Made by a program: the position numbers and the translations under genes. The notes beneath the pieces were generated by a model that was given only the letters and a program-made list of their open reading frames with translations, ran no database searches and was not told the origin of the DNA. From Xanthomonas codiaei (GTDB taxonomy: Bacteria > Pseudomonadota > Gammaproteobacteria > Xanthomonadales > Xanthomonadaceae), in NCBI RefSeq assembly GCF_002939785.1, contig NZ_MDEC01000011.1, positions 62,001-126,000 of the forward strand: 64,000 bases of DNA. Direction: 5' to 3'. Of this stretch, positions 46,171 to 56,071 are shown piece after piece. Numbering within the stretch: the stretch's first letter is position 1; each line of letters opens with the position of its first letter.

Positions 46171-47574
46171 TCAGGCCCGGCCGTAGGTATCCTCGAAGCG
46201 CACGATGTCGTCCTCGCCCAGATAGCTGCCGGACTGCACTTCGATCAGTTCCAGCGGCAGCTTGCCCGGATTGCGCAGGCGATGGGTCACGCCGAGCGGG
46301 ATGTAGGTGCTCTGGTTTTCGGTCAGCAGTAGAACTTCTTCGCCACGCGTCACTTCTGCAGTGCCACTGACCACGATCCAGTGTTCGGCGCGGTGGTGAT
46401 GCATCTGCAGGCTGAGCACGGCACCGGGCTTGACGGTGATGCGCTTGACCTGGTGACGCTGGCCCATGTCGATCGAGTCGTACGCGCCCCACGGGCGATA
46501 CACCTTGCGATGCCAGGTCGCCTCCGAACGGCCGTCGGTCTTGATCCGGCCGACCACCTCCTTTACTTCCTGGATGCGATCGCGGTGTCCGACCAGCACG
46601 GCATCCGGCGTCTCGACGACCACCACGTCTTCCAGGCCGACCATGGCGATCAGGCGCGAGCCGTAGGCATAGGTATTGCGACAATCCAGCTGGATCACGT
46701 CGCCATGATGCGCGTTGCCCTGGCCATCCTGCTCGGACACATCCAGCAGCGACGACCACGATCCGACATCGTTCCAGCCAGCATCCAGCGGCACGACGAC
46801 CGCATCGGCGGTTTTTTCCATCACCGCGTAGTCGATCGAATCCGACGGGCTGGCCGCGAACGCGTCCTTGTCCAGGCGGGTGAAGTCGGCATCGCGCTTG
46901 CCGTTCTGCCATGCGGTCTGGCACGCATCGGCGATGGCGGGATGGAACTTGCGCAGTTCTTCCAGGTAACGCGAGGCGCGGAACAGGAACATGCCGCTGT
47001 TCCAGTAGTACTCGCCGCTGGCGAGATAGCTCTGTGCAGTGGCGAGATCGGGTTTTTCGACGAAGCGCTCCACCGCGCTGACCCCATTGTCAGCGCCGGC
47101 CTTGATGTAGCCGTAGCCGGTTTCAGGTGCGGTTGGCTTGATGCCGAAGGTGACCAGCTTGCCCTGTGATGCCGCTTCAGCTGCAACTTTCACCCCAGCT
47201 TGGAATGCAGCCTCGTCACCGATCACATGGTCCGACGGCAGCACCAGCAGTAGCGGGTCGGCGCCATCGCGCGTGGCCTCCAGCGCAGCAACTGCAATCG
47301 CCGGCGCGGTATTACGGCCCTTGGGCTCCAGCAGGATGGCAGAGGGCTTGACGCCCAACTGCTGCAGCTGCTCGGCGGCCATGAAGCGATGCTCCTCGTT
47401 GGCCACGACGATGGGTGCGTGCCCTGCGACGGGCGCCGCACGCAGCCAGGTGGCCTGCAGCATGCTCTTGTCGCCGACCAGCGGCAGGAACTGCTTGGGG
47501 TAGGACTCGCGGGACAGCGGCCACAGGCGCGTGCCGGAGCCGCCGGACAAGATAATCGGAAGGACGTCGCTCAT
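46171..47574 (-). CDS. xanB: Bifunctional mannose-6-P isomerase / GDP-mannose pyrophosphorylase
   Basis: Makes GDP-mannose for xanthan, D-rhamnose and perosamine. The 467-residue product matches the known XanB length. The N-terminal GTP:mannose-1-P guanylyltransferase domain has [20 protein letters not shown] and FVEKPD. The C-terminal type II isomerase cupin has the metal site [10 protein letters not shown] and [15 protein letters not shown]. Start [12 protein letters not shown] at 47574 was chosen over an upstream in-frame ORF. xanA lies 46 bases upstream in the same operon. Confidence 0.97.
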   Translation of the reverse strand: MSDVLPIILSGGSGTRLWPLSRESYPKQFLPLVGDKSMLQATWLRAAPVAGHAPIVVANEEHRFMAAEQLQQLGVKPSAILLEPKGRNTAPAIAVAALEATRDGADPLLLVLPSDHVIGDEAAFQAGVKVAAEAASQGKLVTFGIKPTAPETGYGYIKAGADNGVSAVERFVEKPDLATAQSYLASGEYYWNSGMFLFRASRYLEELRKFHPAIADACQTAWQNGKRDADFTRLDKDAFAASPSDSIDYAVMEKTADAVVVPLDAGWNDVGSWSSLLDVSEQDGQGNAHHGDVIQLDCRNTYAYGSRLIAMVGLEDVVVVETPDAVLVGHRDRIQEVKEVVGRIKTDGRSEATWHRKVYRPWGAYDSIDMGQRHQVKRITVKPGAVLSLQMHHHRAEHWIVVSGTAEVTRGEEVLLLTENQSTYIPLGVTHRLRNPGKLPLELIEVQSGSYLGEDDIVRFEDTYGRA

Positions 47575-47620
47575 GAGCGGGGGAAACTCCAGTGCGTCAA
47601 AGGTGGGGGAGAATGGTAGA

Positions 47621-48967
47621 TCAGTCGCGCAGCAAGTCGGAAATCTCTCGCGTGCGGCTTTCCAGCAGTGCGGCATCGCCGCGCGTTTCCACGTTCAGAC
47701 GCAGCAGCGGCTCGGTGTTGGAGCTGCGCAGGTTGAAACGCCATTGACCGAAATCGGCACTGATGCCGTCGGTGTAATCCAGCTCCGGCGACAGGTCGGC
47801 GTAATGCGCCATCACGCGGGCAACAGAGGCCTTGGCATCGGCGACCTTGAAGTTGATCTCGCCGCTGCAGGGGAATTTCTGCATGCGCGCTTCGACCAGA
47901 TCGGCCAGCGAGCGGCCGGACTGCGACACCAGCTCGGCGATCAGCAACCACGGGATCATGCCGGAGTCGGCGTAGGCAAACTCGCGGAAATAGTGGTGCG
48001 CGCTCATCTCGCCGCCATACACGGCGTTCTCGCTGCGCATCTTTTCCTTGATGAAGGCGTGGCCGCTCTTGCACAGCACCGGGATGCCGCCGGCCTCTTC
48101 GACCTGCTCGACCGTGTTCCAGGTCAGGCGCGGGTCGTGCACAACCTTGCCGCCCGGCTGCTTGGCCAGGATCGCCTGCGCCAGCAGGCCGACCAGGTAA
48201 TAGCCCTCGATAAAGCGACCGGTATGGTCGAAGAAGAAGCAGCGATCGAAGTCGCCATCCCAGGCAATGCCGAAGTCCGCACCGTGATCCTTGACCGCCT
48301 TGGCGGTGGCATCGCGGTTCTCCGGCAGCAGCGGGTTGGGGATGCCATTGGGGAAATTGCCATCGGGCTCGTGGAAAACGCGCACGAACTCGAACGGCAG
48401 GTGCGGGGCGAGCAGGTCCACGATCAGGCCGGCGCCACCGTTGCCGGCGTTCACCACCAGCTTGAGCGGCTTGAGCGCGCTGCGGTCCACATAGCTGAGC
48501 AGGTGCTCCAGGTACGCGGTCTTGTCGGTGCGGCTGTGCTCGTTTGCGGTGGGCTCGCCGGGTGCGGCGGTATCGGACGCGACCGTGTCGCGGATCGCGA
48601 ACAGGCCGGTGTCCGAACTGATCGGACGCGCCTGCTCGCGCACCAGCTTCATGCCGTTGTAGTCCATGGGATTGTGGCTGGCGGTCACCATCACGCCACC
48701 GGCGGCCTTGAGGTAATCGGTCTGGAAATACACCTCTTCGGTGCCGCACAGGCCGATGTCGATGACCTCGCGGCCGCTGGCACGCAGGCCGGCTGAAAGC
48801 GCTTCCTGCAACGCCGGGCTCGCCAGGCGCACGTCGTGGCCCAGGACCACAGGCCCCTGATCCAGCTGCGCCGCCAGCGCCACGCCGATGCGGCGGGCCA
48901 AGTCCTCGTTCAGTTCATCCGGCACGCGGCCGCGAATATCGTAGGCCTTGAAGGCGGGTAGCGTCAT
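47621..48967 (-). CDS. xanA: Phosphomannomutase/phosphoglucomutase
   Basis: Interconverts hexose 6- and 1-phosphates, feeding GDP-mannose, UDP-glucose and dTDP-glucose. The 448-residue product has the phosphoserine loop [13 protein letters not shown], the metal loop [17 protein letters not shown] for sugar binding and [11 protein letters not shown] for phosphate binding. The start [10 protein letters not shown] at 48967 gives the length known for XanA. It is the first gene of xanA-xanB and is divergent from lpsI. Confidence 0.97.
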   Translation of the reverse strand: MTLPAFKAYDIRGRVPDELNEDLARRIGVALAAQLDQGPVVLGHDVRLASPALQEALSAGLRASGREVIDIGLCGTEEVYFQTDYLKAAGGVMVTASHNPMDYNGMKLVREQARPISSDTGLFAIRDTVASDTAAPGEPTANEHSRTDKTAYLEHLLSYVDRSALKPLKLVVNAGNGGAGLIVDLLAPHLPFEFVRVFHEPDGNFPNGIPNPLLPENRDATAKAVKDHGADFGIAWDGDFDRCFFFDHTGRFIEGYYLVGLLAQAILAKQPGGKVVHDPRLTWNTVEQVEEAGGIPVLCKSGHAFIKEKMRSENAVYGGEMSAHHYFREFAYADSGMIPWLLIAELVSQSGRSLADLVEARMQKFPCSGEINFKVADAKASVARVMAHYADLSPELDYTDGISADFGQWRFNLRSSNTEPLLRLNVETRGDAALLESRTREISDLLRD

Positions 48968-49101
48968 GGGCAAATCCTGGTGTGGGGAACACCCGAGTTT
49001 AGCGGGTGCGCCGTGTCTTGGGTGTGGCGGAATTGCGACCGGGGACAGGGAACAGTCAGCGGCTAGAATGGCCGCTTCACATCAGCGAGGTGAGGGCGGT
49101 G

Positions 49102-49833
49102 ATGCGCGACGATGGACGTGGTGCGGCAGGCGGCAAACGCCATGCCGATGCCAAGGCGGCGCTGGACGGGGTGTTGGCCGATGGCCAGACCCTGGCGGTG
49201 GGCGGCTTTGGATTGTGCGGAATCCCCGAGGCGCTGATTGCGGCCGTACGCGATAGCGGGGTGAGTGGGTTGACGGTGATCTCCAACAACGCCGGAGTGG
49301 ATGGATTCGGGCTGGGCCAGCTATTGGCCACCCGCCAGATCCGCAAGATGATTTCGTCCTATGTCGGCGAGAACAAGGAATTCGAGCGCCAGTATCTGGC
49401 GGGCGAACTGGAGCTGGAATTCAACCCGCAAGGCACCCTGGCCGAGCGCCTGCGCGCCGGCGGTGCGGGAATTCCCGCGTTCTACACGGCCACCGGCTAC
49501 GGCACCATCGTGGCGCAGGGTAAGGAAACCCGCGAGTTCGCCGGCAAGCACTACGTGCTGGAGACCGCATTGCAGGCCGACGTCGCCCTGGTCAAGGCGT
49601 GGCGTGCCGACACCGCCGGCAACCTGGTGTTCCGCAAGACCGCGCGCAATTTCAACCCGGCCTGCGCGATGGCCGGGCGCATCTGCATTGCCGAGGTCGA
49701 GCAGATCGTGGAGCTGGGCGCGATCGATCCGGATCAGGTGCATCTGCCGGGCATCTATGTCGATCGGCTGGTGCTCAACCCCGCACCGGAAAAACGCATC
49801 GAACAGCGCACCGTGCGCAAGGGAGACAACTGA
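49102..49833 (+). CDS. lpsI: 3-oxoacid CoA-transferase subunit A
   Basis: Alpha subunit of succinyl-CoA:3-ketoacid CoA-transferase, which activates acetoacetate. The 243-residue product has [26 protein letters not shown] and the segment [25 protein letters not shown] in the standard order. Despite the historical lps name the sequence gives a ketone-body/CoA role. The ATG at 49102, five bases after GAGGG, is preferred; an ORF extension upstream is unlikely. Subunit B follows with a one-base overlap. Acetoacetate from the fumarylacetoacetase step could be a substrate. Confidence 0.93.
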   Translation: MRDDGRGAAGGKRHADAKAALDGVLADGQTLAVGGFGLCGIPEALIAAVRDSGVSGLTVISNNAGVDGFGLGQLLATRQIRKMISSYVGENKEFERQYLAGELELEFNPQGTLAERLRAGGAGIPAFYTATGYGTIVAQGKETREFAGKHYVLETALQADVALVKAWRADTAGNLVFRKTARNFNPACAMAGRICIAEVEQIVELGAIDPDQVHLPGIYVDRLVLNPAPEKRIEQRTVRKGDN

Positions 49834-50462
49834 TGGCCTGGACCCGCGATCAGATGGCCGCGCGTGCCGCACGCGAGCTTACCGATGGCGCCTACGTCAA
49901 CCTGGGGATCGGTCTTCCCACGCTGGTGGCCAATCACATCCCCGAGGGTGTGGATGTGTGGCTGCAATCGGAAAATGGCCTGCTCGGTATCGGCCCGTTT
50001 CCGACTGAAGACGAAGTCGATGCGGACCTGATCAATGCCGGCAAACAGACAGTGACCGCGCGCGACGGTGCCAGTTACTTCGGCAGCCATGATTCGTTCG
50101 CGATGATCCGGGGTGGCCATATCGACCTGGCGATTCTGGGTGCGATGCAGGTCACCGACCGCGGCGATCTGGCCAACTGGATGGTGCCCGGCAAGATGGT
50201 CAAGGGCATGGGCGGGGCGATGGACCTAGTGGCCGGGGTCAAGCGCGTGGTGGTGCTGATGGAGCACGTCGCCAAGGACGGCAGCCACAAGATCCTGCGC
50301 GAATGCGACCTGCCGCTGACCGGCGTCGGTGTGGTGGATCGCATCATCACCGATCTGGCGGTGTTCGATGTCGCTGCCGACGGCTTGGTGCTGGTGGAGG
50401 CTGCAGACGGAGTGGAGATTTCAGAATTGCGCAGCAAGACCGGCACGGATTTTCGGAGCTGA
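49833..50462 (+). CDS. lpsJ: 3-oxoacid CoA-transferase subunit B
   Basis: Catalytic beta subunit of the same CoA-transferase. The 209-residue product has the nucleophilic Glu47 in [15 protein letters not shown] and the family segments [14 protein letters not shown] and [16 protein letters not shown]. The ATG at 49833 shares its A with the lpsI stop, so stoichiometric translation is likely. A GC-rich hairpin follows within 30 bases of the stop. Confidence 0.94.
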   Translation: MAWTRDQMAARAARELTDGAYVNLGIGLPTLVANHIPEGVDVWLQSENGLLGIGPFPTEDEVDADLINAGKQTVTARDGASYFGSHDSFAMIRGGHIDLAILGAMQVTDRGDLANWMVPGKMVKGMGGAMDLVAGVKRVVVLMEHVAKDGSHKILRECDLPLTGVGVVDRIITDLAVFDVAADGLVLVEAADGVEISELRSKTGTDFRS

Positions 50463-50488
50463 GAGCGAGGCGATGTGTTCCACCAGCA

Positions 50489-50513
50489 GCAAGGCGCCGT
50501 TACGGCGCCTTGC
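50489..50513. terminator. Hairpin between convergent lpsJ and the GH99-like gene
   Basis: A perfect 11-bp stem GCAAGGCGCCG / CGGCGCCTTGC with loop TTA. It overlaps the last codons of the minus-strand gene. No T-run on either side, so it is a likely but not classical terminator. Confidence 0.65.
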
Positions 50514-52587
50514 GTGCATAGCGGTAGGGTGTGGATGCCGCCGGCTCGCCTTGGCCTATGAGTCCTTCGATCGTGGCGAGGCGGTGACCTGATTGCAGGA
50601 CTGTATGTCCCAGGAAACGTTCGATCGCATGTGCCAGCGTGCCGTCGATCTGCCCTTGCTCGCCCTCGAAATCGCCAGGTTGCAGATGCGCGTCGAGCAA
50701 TGGACGCAGTGCGTCGAGCTTTGCCCAGAACATGCTGCCAGAGGCGAACCGGTCATGCTCGGTCACCGTGCCGGCGCCGGTGCGGACGGCGAGATAATCC
50801 AGCGCATCTGCGTTGCCACCGATGAAGTCGGTAACTCCCAATAGATGTTGCGCTGGTGCGGCAAGCCCGAGCCCTGGGTCGGCGACGAAGGCGTTGACGA
50901 TTGCATCCATGCGCCCGCCGCCCAGCAACGCGGCCAGCATCTCGCGCCGCCACGCATCGCCATCGTGACGATGCGTCGATTTCTTCGTATGCAGTTTCAA
51001 CACCAGCTGCTCGCCCTCGTCCAGCAACCGATTGGCAACGTGCAGGAACGGCAGGATGTCCCGGCCGCGATTCTCGAAGCCTTCCACCTCCGCCTCGATG
51101 CCATGCTGCTGCAGCAGCCCACGAACCTGCCCGACCAGTGTCAGATCGGTAGTGACGATCATCCGTACAGTGGCTGCAGAGGGCGCAAGCGCGTCGAGGA
51201 TCTCGTCCAGGACATCCAGATACCATGCGTGCACGACCACGCAGGCGCGGTGTGTGCGTGGGGCGGGTACGTAATCGGCCGAGCGCGTCATTGCCTGGCG
51301 CGTTGCTTCAAGCCATGCATACCCCAGGCGCATGTCCGGCTCGAGGACGGCGCCTTCGGCCCACTCGTTCCATGCATTGATGAATACCAGGCGATTGGCC
51401 GACGGTACATTTGCAAGACGGCGATGCACTGTCTTCGACAGCCAGTCCCGGTAACGGCGAGGGGAGGCGTGCAGATAGACACGCCCCTTGCCGGAACGTC
51501 GCGGCTCGTTGTCCCAACCCGGATTCACTCCGGGATATAGCGTGTATTCCCGTAAGGGACGCTGCTCGATATCGCTCGCAAGCGCACGCCAATCCAGTAC
51601 GTCGCCGCTGAAATCAGGATTCAGTAGGCGCTGCCCGGCCGTTATCGATGGCGGAGTGCTCATGTTGGGAGGAAACTCGACTGCCGCATCGAACCCGATA
51701 TCCCGCGGATCCGGACGTTCGAAACCCTGCACGTAAGCAAGATGGATCTCGCCAATGCCGTTATCGCGACACCAGGTGCGCCAGCGTGCGGCGGTCTGTG
51801 CGGGCTCGGGAAGCAGATTGGGTCGATACACCAGCAGCAGTGGACGTCCTTCCACACGCCAGTACTTCGGGTTGCGCATGTACGACGCGACGTGCGCAAT
51901 GAAGGCGAGATCGTCGTCGGCGTCATGCGCCTGATCGATCAGAATGTCGTCGCCGCGCCCATCCCAGCGCCGCGCCCACTTCTCGTTCGCCCAGCACAGG
52001 CAGAACGGCAGTGTGATCGAGTCATCTTCGTGCCATTGCCTGATAGGCATTTCCAGCAAGGTCTTGCCGGCGAACCAGTAGAAATAGAAGCAGAATGCGG
52101 CAAGGCCGTATTCCTGTGCCAAGCGCGCCTGCTCGCGCATGATGTACGGGCTACGCAGATCGTAAAAGCCAAGGTCCGCGGGGAGGCGAGGTTGCTGATG
52201 CCCTTCGAATTGCGGAAGCGCGCGCGCGACGTTGCGCCATTCGGTAAAGCCTCTGCCCCACCACGCATCGTTTTCCGGAATCGGATGAAACTGCGGCAGG
52301 TAAAAGGCAATCAGGCTTGCAGGAAGCGCGTCAGGCAGGGATTGGGTGCGATACGGCACATGGCCGATCGCGGCCTGGTCGCTGCGTGCGGCCGGACGCC
52401 GGGAGATGCCATCGCCTGCCCGGCCACGTGCAGGCTCCGGAACCCAGTCGCCATGTCGGTCCAGAAACCAGCCACGCCAACGATCGCGCTTCGCTTCGCT
52501 CAACGGAATGGCACGGAACGCGGCGCGTAGCAGCCCGAACAGGCGGTTGCGCAGGTGAGTCCGGATCGGACTGCGAAGCGAATTCAC
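50500..52587 (-). CDS. GH99-like (WbsX) / rhamnan-synthesis-F domain protein
   Basis: 695 residues with two domains. Residues ~92-440 resemble the glycosyltransferase-associated GH99-like WbsX family (FYLPQFHPIPENDAWWGRGF, WANEKWARRWDG, INAWNEWAEGAVLEPD). Residues ~455-680 resemble rhamnan synthesis protein F (HAWYLDVLDEILDAL, VEGFENRGRDILPFLH, LKLHTKKSTHR). It probably acts in rhamnose-polymer synthesis; the reaction is not established. Translation starts at GTG 52587, which overlaps the ETF-QO stop by four bases (GTGA), an unexpected coupling. It lies outside the compact O-antigen operons. Confidence 0.83.
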   Translation of the reverse strand: MNSLRSPIRTHLRNRLFGLLRAAFRAIPLSEAKRDRWRGWFLDRHGDWVPEPARGRAGDGISRRPAARSDQAAIGHVPYRTQSLPDALPASLIAFYLPQFHPIPENDAWWGRGFTEWRNVARALPQFEGHQQPRLPADLGFYDLRSPYIMREQARLAQEYGLAAFCFYFYWFAGKTLLEMPIRQWHEDDSITLPFCLCWANEKWARRWDGRGDDILIDQAHDADDDLAFIAHVASYMRNPKYWRVEGRPLLLVYRPNLLPEPAQTAARWRTWCRDNGIGEIHLAYVQGFERPDPRDIGFDAAVEFPPNMSTPPSITAGQRLLNPDFSGDVLDWRALASDIEQRPLREYTLYPGVNPGWDNEPRRSGKGRVYLHASPRRYRDWLSKTVHRRLANVPSANRLVFINAWNEWAEGAVLEPDMRLGYAWLEATRQAMTRSADYVPAPRTHRACVVVHAWYLDVLDEILDALAPSAATVRMIVTTDLTLVGQVRGLLQQHGIEAEVEGFENRGRDILPFLHVANRLLDEGEQLVLKLHTKKSTHRHDGDAWRREMLAALLGGGRMDAIVNAFVADPGLGLAAPAQHLLGVTDFIGGNADALDYLAVRTGAGTVTEHDRFASGSMFWAKLDALRPLLDAHLQPGDFEGEQGQIDGTLAHAIERFLGHTVLQSGHRLATIEGLIGQGEPAASTPYRYARKAP

Positions 52588-54233
52588 AGATTCTGGTAGT
52601 TCGGACCCGAACCACCCTCCGGTGTGACCCAGGTGATGATCTCGTAGGGGTCCTTGATGTCGCAGGTCTTGCAGTGCACGCAGTTGGCAGCATTGATCTG
52701 CAGGCGCTTGCCAGAGGGGCTGGTGGTATCTGCGACCATTTCATAGACATTGGCGGGGCAGAAGCGGGTGCAGGGGTTGTCGTACTCCTCCACGCAGCGG
52801 GTGGCGCAGACGTCGGTGTCCAGCACTTTCAGATGCACCGGTTGGTCTTCGTCGTGCTCGGTGGCGGCGAAGTACACCGCCTGCAGGCGGTCGCGTGGTG
52901 CGAGTTCGCGGCTGACGTAGTCGCGCTTGGGTTGTTCGTACTCGCCGATCTTGCGCAGTGCCGACCAGTCCGGCTTGTTCTTCAACGTCCACGGCGAGGC
53001 GCCCTTGAGCGCGGTTTCCCAGGCGGCATTGAGCAGGCCGAACCACAGGCCCTTCTTGAAGCCGGGCTTGATGTTGCGCACCTGCTTCAGCTCGGCCATC
53101 GCATCGGAGGCGCGTAGCTTGGCGTCGAAGCCCTGCGGGACCAGCTGCGACTGCGCTAGGTGTTCGGCGGCCAGCATGCCGCTGCGGATCGCCTGGTGGG
53201 TGCCCTTGATCTTGGGCACGTTGAGCAGGCCGGCGGTATCGCCGATCAGCAGGGCGCCGGGCATTTCCGTCTTCGGCAGCGACTGCCAGCCGCCGGTGAC
53301 GATGGCGCGCGCGCCGGCCGACAGGATGCTGCCGCCTTCCAGCAGCGGCTTGATCAGGGAGTGGTTCTTCCATTGCTGGAAGGCTTCCCACGGCTGGTAG
53401 CCCGGATCGCTGTAATCCAGCCCGCTGACATAGCCGAGTGCGATCTGGTTGTTGTCCAGGTGATACAGGAAGCTGCCGCCGTAGGTGCGGTTGTCGGCCG
53501 GCCAGCCCAGCGTATGCACGATCTTGCCGGGGCTGACGCGCCCTTCGGGCACCTGCCATAGTTCCTTGATGCCGATCGAATACCCCTGCGGGTCGCTGTC
53601 GGCGGTGAGGTCGAAGCGCTTGAGCAACTGTTTGGTCAGATGGCCACGCGCGCCTTCGGCGAGCACGGTGACCTTGGCACGGATGTCGATGCCGGCGGTG
53701 TAACCAGGCTTGTGCGTGCCGTCCTTGGCCACACCCATGTCGCCGATGCGCACGCCGATCACCTGGCCACTGTCGTCGTGCAGGGTTTGAGCAGCGGCAA
53801 AGCCGGGGTAGATCTCCACGCCCAGCGCCTCGGCCTGGGGCGCCAGCCATGCGCACATCGCGCCCAGGCTGACGATGAAATTGCCGTGGTTGCGCATGCC
53901 CGGCGGCACCACGGGGAACTTGCGCGCGCTGTCCTTGCCGAGGAACCAGAATTCGTCGTCGGTGGCGGCCACGCAGATCGGCGGCGGGGTGTCGCGCCAT
54001 CCGGGCAGCAATGCGTCCAGCGGGCCGGGTTCGATCACCGCGCCGGAGAGGATGTGTGCGCCGATGGTGCTGGATTTTTCGATCACGCACACGCTCAACT
54101 CGGGGTTGAGCTGCTTGAGCCGGATCGCGAACGACAGCCCGGCCGGGCCGGCACCGACGGTGACGACGTCGTATTCCATGACGTCACGTTCGACCGCCTC
54201 TGGCGCCTGTGCGCCGACTCCCGTTACCGACAT
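52584..54233 (-). CDS. Electron transfer flavoprotein-ubiquinone oxidoreductase
   Basis: Passes electrons from ETF to ubiquinone at the inner membrane. The 549-residue product has FAD motif VVTVGAGPAGLSFAIRL, the quinone/FAD region GGWQSLPKTEMPGALLIGDTAGLLNVPKIKG and C-terminal 4Fe-4S cysteines (NPCTRFCP, then NCVHCKTCDIKDP). The start at 54233 (MSVTGVGAQ) is uncertain; MEYDVVTVG about 18 codons later is the alternative. ETF itself is encoded at 39011-40701. The stop overlaps the GH99-like gene start. Confidence 0.94.
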   Translation of the reverse strand: MSVTGVGAQAPEAVERDVMEYDVVTVGAGPAGLSFAIRLKQLNPELSVCVIEKSSTIGAHILSGAVIEPGPLDALLPGWRDTPPPICVAATDDEFWFLGKDSARKFPVVPPGMRNHGNFIVSLGAMCAWLAPQAEALGVEIYPGFAAAQTLHDDSGQVIGVRIGDMGVAKDGTHKPGYTAGIDIRAKVTVLAEGARGHLTKQLLKRFDLTADSDPQGYSIGIKELWQVPEGRVSPGKIVHTLGWPADNRTYGGSFLYHLDNNQIALGYVSGLDYSDPGYQPWEAFQQWKNHSLIKPLLEGGSILSAGARAIVTGGWQSLPKTEMPGALLIGDTAGLLNVPKIKGTHQAIRSGMLAAEHLAQSQLVPQGFDAKLRASDAMAELKQVRNIKPGFKKGLWFGLLNAAWETALKGASPWTLKNKPDWSALRKIGEYEQPKRDYVSRELAPRDRLQAVYFAATEHDEDQPVHLKVLDTDVCATRCVEEYDNPCTRFCPANVYEMVADTTSPSGKRLQINAANCVHCKTCDIKDPYEIITWVTPEGGSGPNYQNL

Positions 54234-54358
54234 TGCTCCGCTCCCGTTGGCTCGATGGCTGGAGCGCATTTTCCGGGATTGCATGTGACGGCGGCAAATC
54301 GGCGCGATTCATCCGCTGCCGACGACGCGGTGCGGGCATGCGTGCTAGCGTCTGGGCG

Positions 54359-54955
54359 ATGAAGATCGAGGTGGCATTGCCGGGGGCGCAGATCAGCTGG
54401 CAGCGCGGATGGCTAGACGCGACGCAAGCCGACGCGCTGCTGCAGGCCCTGTTGGCGCAGGTGCGGTGGGAGGTGCACCGCATCCGCCTGTTCGGGCGGG
54501 TGGTGGATTCGCCGCGCCTGAGCAGCTGGATCGGCGATGCGGATGCCAGTTATCGCTATTCCGGTACGCAGTTCGCGCCGCAGCCGTGGCTAGAGGTGTT
54601 GCAGCCGCTGCGTGCGCGGCTGCAGGCCGAGACCGGGCACCCATTCAACAGCGTGCTGGTCAACCGCTACCGCAGCGGAGCCGATGCGATGGGCTGGCAT
54701 AGCGACGACGAGCCGGAGCTGGGCGCGCAGCCGTTGATCGCGTCGGTGAGCCTGGGCGCGACGCGGCGCTTTGCATTCAAGCATCGCGACGATGCGGCGC
54801 TGAAGCAGACGCTGGCGCTGGGGCATGGCGATCTGCTGCTGATGGGCGGGCAGACGCAGCGTCACTACAGGCATGCCTTGCCTCGCACGGCACGGCCGGT
54901 GGGGGAGCGGATCAATCTGACCTTTCGGCAGATTGCGTCGTCTGCGGCAGGATGA
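54359..54955 (+). CDS. AlkB-like 2-oxoglutarate/Fe(II) DNA-repair dioxygenase
   Basis: Oxidative demethylase of alkylated DNA bases. The 198-residue product has the iron ligands in WHSDDEPELG (HxD) and the distal His in HYRHALPRT, then the 2-oxoglutarate arginines in RINLTFR. FNSVLVNRYRSGADAMGWH is typical of the ALKBH2/3-type branch. The ATG at 54359 was chosen; an in-frame ATG at 54338 is possible. It is divergent from ETF-QO and followed by the second palindromic repeat array. Confidence 0.9.
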   Translation: MKIEVALPGAQISWQRGWLDATQADALLQALLAQVRWEVHRIRLFGRVVDSPRLSSWIGDADASYRYSGTQFAPQPWLEVLQPLRARLQAETGHPFNSVLVNRYRSGADAMGWHSDDEPELGAQPLIASVSLGATRRFAFKHRDDAALKQTLALGHGDLLLMGGQTQRHYRHALPRTARPVGERINLTFRQIASSAAG

Positions 54956-55016
54956 GGCCGGCGCCGGGTGGCCGGCTGGCGTGCGCGACGGCCAGCTTGC
55001 CGAGGGACGGTGTGTG

Positions 55017-55353
55017 CCCTCATCCGGCGCTGCGCGCCACCTTCTCCCGCGCGCGGGAGAAGGGAGAACAGGCTACGCACCTGCGGGCCAGTGCCTGGTG
55101 GGATGCGTTCCGGCTGCAGGGCGATGCGTCGGGTTATGGCGTGCGCGGCAGACGGTGTGTGCCCTCATCCGGCGCTGCGCGCCACCTTCTCCCGCGTGCG
55201 GGAGAAGGGAGAACAGGCTACGCATCTGCGGGCCTGTGCCGGGTAGGATGCGTTCCGGTTGCGGGGCGACGCGTCGGGTTATGGCGTGCGCGGCGGACGG
55301 TGTGTGCCCTCATCCGGCGCTGCGCGCCAGCTTCTCCCGCGCGCGGGAGAAGG
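55017..55353. repeat. Tandem array of three palindromic elements, 145-bp period
   Basis: Cores of 48 bases (CCCTCATCCGGCGCTGCGCG, then CCACCTTCTCCCGC..GCGGGAGAAGGG) start at 55017, 55162 and 55307; the third is slightly degenerate. The ~97-base spacers are near-identical to each other (GATGCGTTCCGG..GGGCGACGCGTCGGGTTATGG) but unrelated to the spacers of the array at 10782-11251. The core is in the opposite orientation to that array. The gap 54956-55426 holds no gene. Confidence 0.95.
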
Positions 55354-55426
55354 CAGACAGGCTGGAGACGTGTGCCGGTCTCGGTGCCGGGTGAGATGCG
55401 TTCCGGCTGCAGGGCAACGCGTCGGG

Positions 55427-56071
55427 TTACGGCGTGCGCGGCGGCGCGGCGCTGTCCTGTTGCCCGGTGGTCAGCGTCCAGCCCACCAGCTCGGTGGTCA
55501 CCTGGGTCAGGGCTTGCTCGAAAGCAACCGCGACGGCGGCGGTATCGGTGCCGCTGGAAGGCCGTGCAACCAGGAAGGTGCGTGAGGCGACCACGCGTTG
55601 GTCGGCCGAGTGCAGCAGCTTGGCGTTGAGCTCGATCGTGGCCGACGGCAGCGACTGGCCGGCGTAGTCGGATTCGAACCGGCGCAGATCGATCGCCAGC
55701 TTGTAATCGGAGCGGATGCCGGTGCCGATATGAGCCACCGCGGCGATCTTGCCGGAGTCCTCGAAGCCGCGCACTACGCTGTCTTCCAGCATGTCCGTGG
55801 CCGGTTGTGCCCAGCCGGCGCCGTGATAGACCTGCAGCTCGCCGGGGGTCGGGCGCACATTGATGCGCGGGCTGTCGATGACACGTGCGGCGCTGGGTTT
55901 GGCCACTACCAGCTGCCAGCTCACCTGCGGCCACGATGGGTTCGGCGTCACCCGCACGCTGGGGGCGTAGATGGTGGCCGGTTTCTTGTCGCCGCCGGTC
56001 AGCACCGAGCAGCCGCCCAGCGCCAGCAACGACACGCACAACAGGGGACGCAACAGGCGCATGGCAGTCAT
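55427..56071 (-). CDS. ABC-transport auxiliary lipoprotein (PqiC/DUF330-like)
   Basis: A 214-residue outer-membrane or periplasmic lipoprotein. The N-terminus has a signal peptide with lipobox LALGGC. The body (PSVRVTPNPSWPQVSWQLVVAKPSAARVID..YHGAGWAQPATDMLEDSVVRGFED) matches the ABC-type transport auxiliary lipoprotein family. It is the last gene of the mla-type operon, with a four-base ATGA overlap with mlaD. It probably completes a lipid-transport bridge with the MCE protein, as PqiC does with PqiB. Confidence 0.87.
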   Translation of the reverse strand: MTAMRLLRPLLCVSLLALGGCSVLTGGDKKPATIYAPSVRVTPNPSWPQVSWQLVVAKPSAARVIDSPRINVRPTPGELQVYHGAGWAQPATDMLEDSVVRGFEDSGKIAAVAHIGTGIRSDYKLAIDLRRFESDYAGQSLPSATIELNAKLLHSADQRVVASRTFLVARPSSGTDTAAVAVAFEQALTQVTTELVGWTLTTGQQDSAAPPRTP

